A stretch of 64,000 bases of DNA, taken from assembly GCA_001692895.1 (NCBI GenBank), contig KV748198.1, forward strand, positions 904,367 through 968,366, given 5' to 3'. Of the stretch, positions 58,261-64,000 are shown one piece after another. How positions within the stretch are numbered: the first letter of the stretch is position 1; each line of letters starts with the position of its first letter. A program made the position numbers and the translations under genes. The notes under the pieces are model-generated. The model was not told where the DNA came from and did no database searches. It saw nothing but the letters and a program-made list of their open reading frames with translations. The stretch comes from Cenococcum geophilum 1.58 (lineage: Eukaryota; Ascomycota; Dothideomycetes; Gloniales; Gloniaceae).

Positions 58261-58406
58261 GGTCCATAGGTATTACGTTTAGTTAAGGTAGGGCAATCCC
58301 CTGTAAATGGCCTTGCGAATATACCTATTCTTAATTAATGCCTTTAAGCCCGTACCCACCAATTAGATTAATTAATCCTCTTCTCCGCAAGCGTGTAAAT
58401 AATAGA
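58261..58406 (+). repeat. Split repeat B, second copy
   Basis: GGTCCATAGGTATTACG to AAATAATAGA. Its end returns to the Copia RNase H region at 58407, giving the right border of the element. Confidence 0.85.
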
Positions 58407-61400
58407 CCTCTACTTAGGCAGGGCCTTTATAAGTCTATTGGCGATCATCTCTTTTATTACTATTTATTAAAATTATACTCGTCTTATTACGTATTCCTAA
58501 CGTAGCTAGTGTTAATAGATATTAACGTGTTAGAGCTTCGTAATTAGCTTTACCGTATCTTTTATAATTAGTTAGAGCGTCTATATATTATTACATTTAA
58601 TAATTAAGGGCTTATTTAGGTGTAATGTTATTACTTTAAACAGCCTACTAATAAAGATAGCTTCCTTTGCTATCTGTAATAGGGCTAACAACTTAGCTTC
58701 TATACTCGATGTTATAACCGTACCCTACTTATTTACTCTCTAGGCGATTAGCCCCCTAAATAGCTTTATAATATATCCTTATGAGCCTTTTCTGTTAACG
58801 GAGTTGTCTGTAAATAATGCGTTGCTAATATAGATAAATAATTACGCACTATCTCTTCCGTCGTCTCGTCCTTTATCGCGTATTTCTTTATCTCTCCCTC
58901 TACTATTCATTCCTTCCTTATCTCCTTTATAGCAGATTGCTCTACTTCTCGTGCTATATAGATACTAGATAACTTTGTCTACTACTTAATAATACTCTTA
59001 GCTTGGGTTTTAATTAAACCTTACTAGCCGTAATACTGCAAAGGTAATATCCGGACGCGTTATAGTGGCTATATAGAGTACTAAACCTAATTTTCTCTAA
59101 TATAGTATTATAGAGGCTAGTAGGGATATAGGACGGACTAATAGGTCTATATTAGGGGACGGATACGTTAAACGGATTATACGGTAATTGGTAGGGAGGA
59201 GTTTTAATTCTACCATAGGAGTGTCTGGAAGACGCCCTCTAAGATCTATCTTATACTAATTAGCTATCTTCTTAATATAGGCTTCCTAGGATAGCTATAG
59301 GAGCCTTTAGCTATAATTGCGTAGTATATAGATTTCTAGGAACTATTTTAGCTTGCTAAGGGTACTTATCTAGTATTCCTTACTTAGCTCCTTAATTACT
59401 TCTTAAGCTTTCTTCTTATCTGTCTTTCGGTAGTAGAAGACAATATCGTTAACATAGAAGAAGACGACTATTCTACCTTTTAGCATAATACACGGCTCTT
59501 AAGGTACCTCTTTAAAACCCAATTCGTTTAACGAGCTCGTGAGGTTCTTTTACTATAATAGTAGTGATCATTATAGTCCGTATAGGGCTTTTCTTAAGCG
59601 CAGTACTTTATCTGTTTTTCTTTTATTAAACCCTAGCGGTAGCTTTATATAGACGACCTTATTAAGATCGCAATGGATAAACACATTAACTGTATCTATC
59701 TATGATGTCTCTAGGTTAAATTTCACGGTAATCGCCATAAGGGTTTAGAAGGTCGTACTAGCTAATATAGTAGCTCTTATAGGTAGGTCTTTTAGGGCCT
59801 ATTAATTTCTGTAGACTACTAAGCGTACCTTATATTTCTGGAGAAACCTATACTTATTTATCTTATAGACGAACACCTATATTAAGTTAAGGACCTACTA
59901 TCCCTTTATATACTTCTTATCTATTTCTTAAAACAACTTTATTTAATAATAAGATTAAAGGTGGGCTTATTAAACTTCTTAGAACTAATCTTAAAGAGGA
60001 TACGTATTAAGGTTGCGGATTAACTAAGGTAGCGGAGGTAAGTTCTTCCTATATAATCTAACATTACGTATTCTACCTAATTTTAGCTTACTATTATTAA
60101 GTCGACTATTAAGGTTAAACTTCCGTCCTACTAAAAAGGCGCCGTAATAGGCTAAAGTAATCCTTTTAGTAATAAAGTCTTTAAACCTATTATTATAGGC
60201 TTCCTTAAATAAGTCTTTAACCGAGTTATTAAACACCCCCTAAGTATTAAACCCGTCTCCTTTTTATTAGATAATGTCCTAATCTAGTATATTTAACCTT
60301 ATAGGGTACTTAACGTAAAAGGCGCATAAAGATTCTTTATCTTCTTTTATTAGAGGTGGCGTACAATACATATCTTTAAAAGCTCTTACTAGGTCGAGAT
60401 CTGCTAACTTATTAAAGGTTTAAACTAGTTCGTCTTCGACATCGTCGTCTTCCTCTTAAATTAACGGTTTAAATATTTCTTTATCGTCTTCTAAAAGAAC
60501 TTCATTCTTAGTTAGGGTATTAGGGAGTTAAATCTTCTTAATTAGTATATCTAATTCAGCGTGTAGGTCTTTTAAGATGTCTATTCGCTTGCCGTCAAAG
60601 AATATCTTTTTATTAAAAATGACGTCCCTTATAGAGATGACAATACCTTTATATAGGATCTAGATCCTATAGATATTGGTAGAGTTATAGCCAATAAGGT
60701 AGCTAATATAGGCTCGCGGATCTAGCTTACTTAGCCTTTTCTTCTTTAGCTAGGCGTTCAACGTTATTATATACGCCCTACAGCCGTAGGCTTTTAGGTG
60801 CGCTAGTTGCGGCTTTTTTAATTTCCTATTAGCTAGGAAGGTATAAAACCTCTTATATAGCGATTTCCAACCAAAGCTTTCCCGTAGCGTTTAATCTCAA
60901 AGGTAAACTATATAGTTAACTATCTCGTTCTATAGGTCGTGTGGTAAATTAGTAGCAATTCTTATTACACATACTCTCTTAATAATTATACCCCCTAAGT
61001 GTTCGGTGGTACCGTTTTATACTTAGGTATATAGCGCCAAAGGCTTAAATATAATCCCTTACATCCGTAGCTATTTAAGAGTTTTCTTTCTCCCTAGCTC
61101 GTTATCTAATCTAATAGTATTAACTTTAAGGTTATACCTTAGACGAATCTATTAAATGAAATCTTTAAGTACTTATAGTATCTCCTTCTCCTTACTATGC
61201 GTCGTTATAAAATACGGGAAGGATCTTTTTAAGAAGGTATTATAGATAAGCATAACTCATACAAATCTAGTATGCGCTTCCTTAAGGTTAGTCTAGTTAA
61301 TATAGAGGTTAAGATAGGGTTTATTAATTTTTTGTTTTAAGAACCTTCTTAAGACCTAATGCTTAATTTTAGCGAGACTGCAATGTTAATATTCCGTTAT

Positions 61401-63456
61401 CTTTAGGCCTTAAAGCTTGACTCCTAGGGCGTTAAGACCTAAATAGTAAAGGCTTATAGGTCCTAGATGACCTAGACATAAATGCTATAGGCGTATATTA
61501 CCTTTTAAATCTAGATAAACGTCTCTTAACGATATCCGCTTCCGTTAATGGCGCGTTAGACGGCTAATATTAAATACGGATTTTAAGTTTCCTCATTAGA
61601 CGTATTCAATAGTCTATTATTTATAACGTTCTTTTATTTAATATAGGATTATATTATCCTTTTAAACTAGAAGATTATTATCTCCTTTATTGTCCTAGTA
61701 GTACCCTTATTTTTAAAATAGACGGAATAACACTAGATTTATATTAAAGTCCGTATAAAAGGTAACGTCCTTAAGATATAGGTTTCCCTTACTCTTGTCT
61801 AGTTTTATAACTTAGATAGTAATATCGCCGTAGCCTAGTATAGGCACTTCTAAGCTGCTGGTAATAATATATTTATATTTTAAAGCTTTCCTAAAGTTAT
61901 AGAAATAAGAAAGGTTATTAAAGATATAGAGAGTGGTTCCTAAGTTAAGAATAGTTAATAGCTTTAGTAGATAGAGTTAACCGGCGTAATACAATTCTAG
62001 GAATATCGCATTAGCTTCTCCCTTAATCTTAACTATCTTCTAGCTCTCGTCCTATTGTTATTAAGCCTTATCTTCTTATTCTTTAAGTCTAATCTTTATA
62101 ACTTAGTTAGTAAGATTCTTATTCTTTTCTACCTTCTTTAGTGCCCTTTTAATGCGAGCATCTCCTATTATAACTCCTACAGGTCTCTTATCTTTAAATA
62201 AACACTAATAGTCCTTAAGGGAGTAACCTCGTATTCCGCACGCTAAGCACTTAGGCGTTAGCTTCTTATAAGACGTCTCCTTATCCACTAGTGTCCCGGC
62301 TCTCTTTAAGCGTCTATTATATGCTAAGGCTCCTCTTTATAAACCTTTAGTAGTATTAGAGTAATTCTTAATGGCTTACTCTATAAAGTCTATATTAAAG
62401 GTACTCCCTCTTATAGTAGTATTGGCTTTCTTTAAGGGTCTCGTAAGTCCTTCTTGCAGCTCCTTTACTACTCTATGGTATTTAGAAGATCTTGACTTCT
62501 ATAGGTTATTTAACTTAGTAGTGTACTTTATATAGTAGGCGTCGCTAAAAGGTTAAATAACGTCTGCTAAATCTTAAAGCCAGATTCCTTCTAATATTTA
62601 AGGAATCTTATACTTCTCTTCTAGTACTATTATATATTCCCATTAATCTAGCCAGAGGTTTAATTTTAATAACTATTTAAACCCCTTAAGGGCTTCTATA
62701 TACTAGTATTATACCTTCTTCCTAATAAATAACAAGGTAGGTTCGGTGTTCTCCTTTAGTTAAAATAGCTATTCTTTAACTATTAAGGAAGGGTTAAGCA
62801 GTAGCTTCTTCTGAATTAATACTATAGACGTGATCTAGGTGCGTATCTATTATAGATACTCTTCCTGTTTTAGGAAGTACTTTATATCTTAGTTATAGTA
62901 TTATCTGCTGTTCTTATACGCCCTTTATTAATTCGTCAAGAGCTATATATATAAGGTTATATTCTTATTAAAATCTATAACTTCTAGATAGGCTAGTTCT
63001 TATAGTAGACCTTATTAAGGTGCTGTATTATCTAGGTTAACGTAAGCCTAAATTCATTTATCTATAAGGGCTTATAGTTACCAGATCCATTACTCCCAGT
63101 CTTCTAGCTTATTAAGGATAATCGTAGTAGATAAACTTAACGGTAAAGTCATTTGACTGATAGGTAAAGGAGGAATTAAGATGGTATTTTTATCATTAAG
63201 ATCGTCCTTATCGTTAGGATCGTCCTTATCATTAGGATCGTCCTTATTATTAGGATCGTCCTATAACAATTAAGGTGGAATCTCGTGGAATCTCGTAGAA
63301 TCTCGTAGAATCTCGTCCTGTGACAATTAAGGTAGGATTTTGATTAGGGTCGTCTTGTGACAATAAGGTGTCAGAGTCTAACGATAAGGTAAAATTTCTT
63401 TAAATAATTAAGTAATAGCTAAATAGCTTCTTAAGTCGGTGGACCGGGCTTATAAC

Positions 63457-63617
63457 TGTCACGAAACTCGTATTGAGCTGTTCATTAATGAAATGGGTTG
63501 ATTGATTAATAATCTTGACTTGAGGTTGTCCTGATATAGGGGGCCCCTGGGGCCCTGAAGAGATTTACAATGCACGTGCACGTGACTCGTGCACGGACTA
63601 CGCCTCCAGAGAATACA
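63457..63617 (-). repeat. 5' LTR of Copia element
   Basis: 161 bp partner of 52385-52545, a little less mutated (for example GACTCGTGCACGGACTACG is kept). Confidence 0.85.
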
Positions 63618-64000
63618 GAGAGCGCCCGCTCAGTCGCTGAGCCGCACGTAATACATACAACCCCGTCAACACTCGCGAATGTCCACGGCCAAGCCTGCAG
63701 CCAAGCCGTGGACATCTTTAAATGTCTTTCCCCTACTAATCGAGTCGCTAATACGCGCGTACTATTGGCCTATTGGCCCAGCCGTGCGCCCGTATATTTA
63801 CCCTATGCCGTAAGGTTACTTATCCGCTCTTGCTGAGCGGCCAGTAGGTATACTTTCTCTACCTCTCCTCCCCGGTCTATGTCTGCGTATATAGGAAAAT
63901 AGGAACCCCCCCTTAGGGCGCAGCTTCTCTAGTAGCGTCCTATATGTCTTAAAAATGCCATTAATTAGTCGCGTAAAGATTAACGTCGCGAATAATGCCA
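63618..64000. other. Flank of the Copia element, no gene recognised
   Basis: GC-normal at first, more mutated toward the end. A perfect 11-bp stem ATGTCCACGGC ... GCCGTGGACAT (63679-63715) forms a hairpin. No convincing frame. The sequence runs off the window. Confidence 0.4.

Larger units (their letters stand above)
53665..58406 (+). mobile_element. Tyrosine-recombinase retroelement (Ngaro/DIRS-like), fossil
   Basis: Split direct repeats define it. Repeat A occurs at 53665-53770 and again at 58077-58182 (106 bp each). Repeat B occurs at 57932-58076 and again at 58261-58406 (about 145 bp). The order A - interior - B - A - B is that of Ngaro/PAT-type elements, which circularise instead of using an integrase. 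On the plus strand the interior holds a reverse transcriptase region (about 55200-56650) and then a tyrosine-recombinase-like region (about 57180-57720), and no LTR integrase. No target duplication is visible, as expected for recombinase-mediated insertion. It is broken, with many RIP-type breaks, and includes ambiguous bases at 56219-56296. It interrupts the Copia element. Confidence 0.78.
52385..63617 (-). mobile_element. Ty1/Copia LTR retrotransposon with two nested insertions, fossil
   Basis: Both LTRs are 161 bp (52385-52545 and 63457-63617), starting TGTTACGAAACTCG or TGTCACGAAACTCG and ending GAGAATATA or GAGAATACA. Flanks are gagcg at left and gagag at right (four of five bases match). 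It reads on the minus strand. Next to the 5' LTR is a Copia-type half-tRNA primer motif (GTTATAAGCCCGG on the minus strand), and next to the 3' LTR a purine tract. Order from the right: gag, integrase (about 61000-61700), reverse transcriptase of the Copia type (about 59400-60200), RNase H (about 58450-58900). Insertions at 52628-53525 and 53665-58406 account for the excess; net length is about 5.6 kb. Broken, with many RIP-type breaks. Confidence 0.85.

Noticed and set aside
63679-63715. Hairpin as a terminator or RNA gene
   Set aside because: Perfect stem but no other evidence; a short inverted repeat is not enough.
1-64000. CRISPR arrays, rRNA genes, integrons or a biosynthetic cluster
   Set aside because: None seen. 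The organism is a fungus, tandem repeats here lack spacer structure, and the three host genes do not form a cluster.

Overview
The window looks like part of a chromosome of a filamentous ascomycete (Pezizomycotina). Three things point there: spliced genes with 59-base introns, fungal protein families (App1-type lipid phosphatase, a fungal short-chain dehydrogenase, a CFEM-like membrane protein), and long AT-rich tracts saturated with TpA, the footprint of repeat-induced point mutation (RIP, C to T mainly in CpA). I cannot name the species. The gene block (about 42.4-51.4 kb) has ordinary base composition; nearly everything else is transposon sequence.

Left part (1-13.3 kb). A Ty3/Gypsy chromovirus-type fossil (1551-7745) sits inside a foldback miniature element (1479-8130) and itself carries a solo LTR. 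Next come a 1-kb repeat with 13-base target duplications (8884-9898), an unmutated gene for a secreted, Kex2-type, eight-cysteine protein (10612-11391), a pyrimidine satellite, and a Helitron replication-protein fragment (12240-13160).

Middle part (13.3-42.4 kb). One hAT transposon (13341-30889, 8-base duplication) holds four independent insertions: a foldback MITE, a solo LTR, a 2-kb non-autonomous LTR element and an 11.8-kb Gypsy element. The Gypsy element in turn holds a 3.8-kb piggyBac-like element. Subtracting them leaves a hAT of about 3.1 kb, a normal size. To its right lie two related two-ORF Tc1/mariner elements (31625-35059 and 37854-42429) flanking a MULE (35151-37757). The second Tc1/mariner element contains a solo LTR, a complete 444-bp TRIM and a pogo-like MITE.

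Gene island (42.4-51.4 kb). A CFEM-like single-pass membrane protein (+) converges on the App1-type phosphatidate phosphatase (-). Upstream of that, on the same strand, lies a short-chain dehydrogenase that is intact except for one TAG codon, of a kind RIP would make.

Right part (51.4-64 kb). Degenerate tandem repeats and a small MITE precede a Ty1/Copia fossil (52385-63617). It holds a third copy of the long-duplication repeat and a tyrosine-recombinase retroelement with split direct repeats (53665-58406). Removing both leaves a Copia of about 5.6 kb.

The genes form no pathway. The window is mainly a record of nested insertions whose order can be read from target-site duplications. All boundaries, duplications and motifs were read by eye; no alignment or database search was run.
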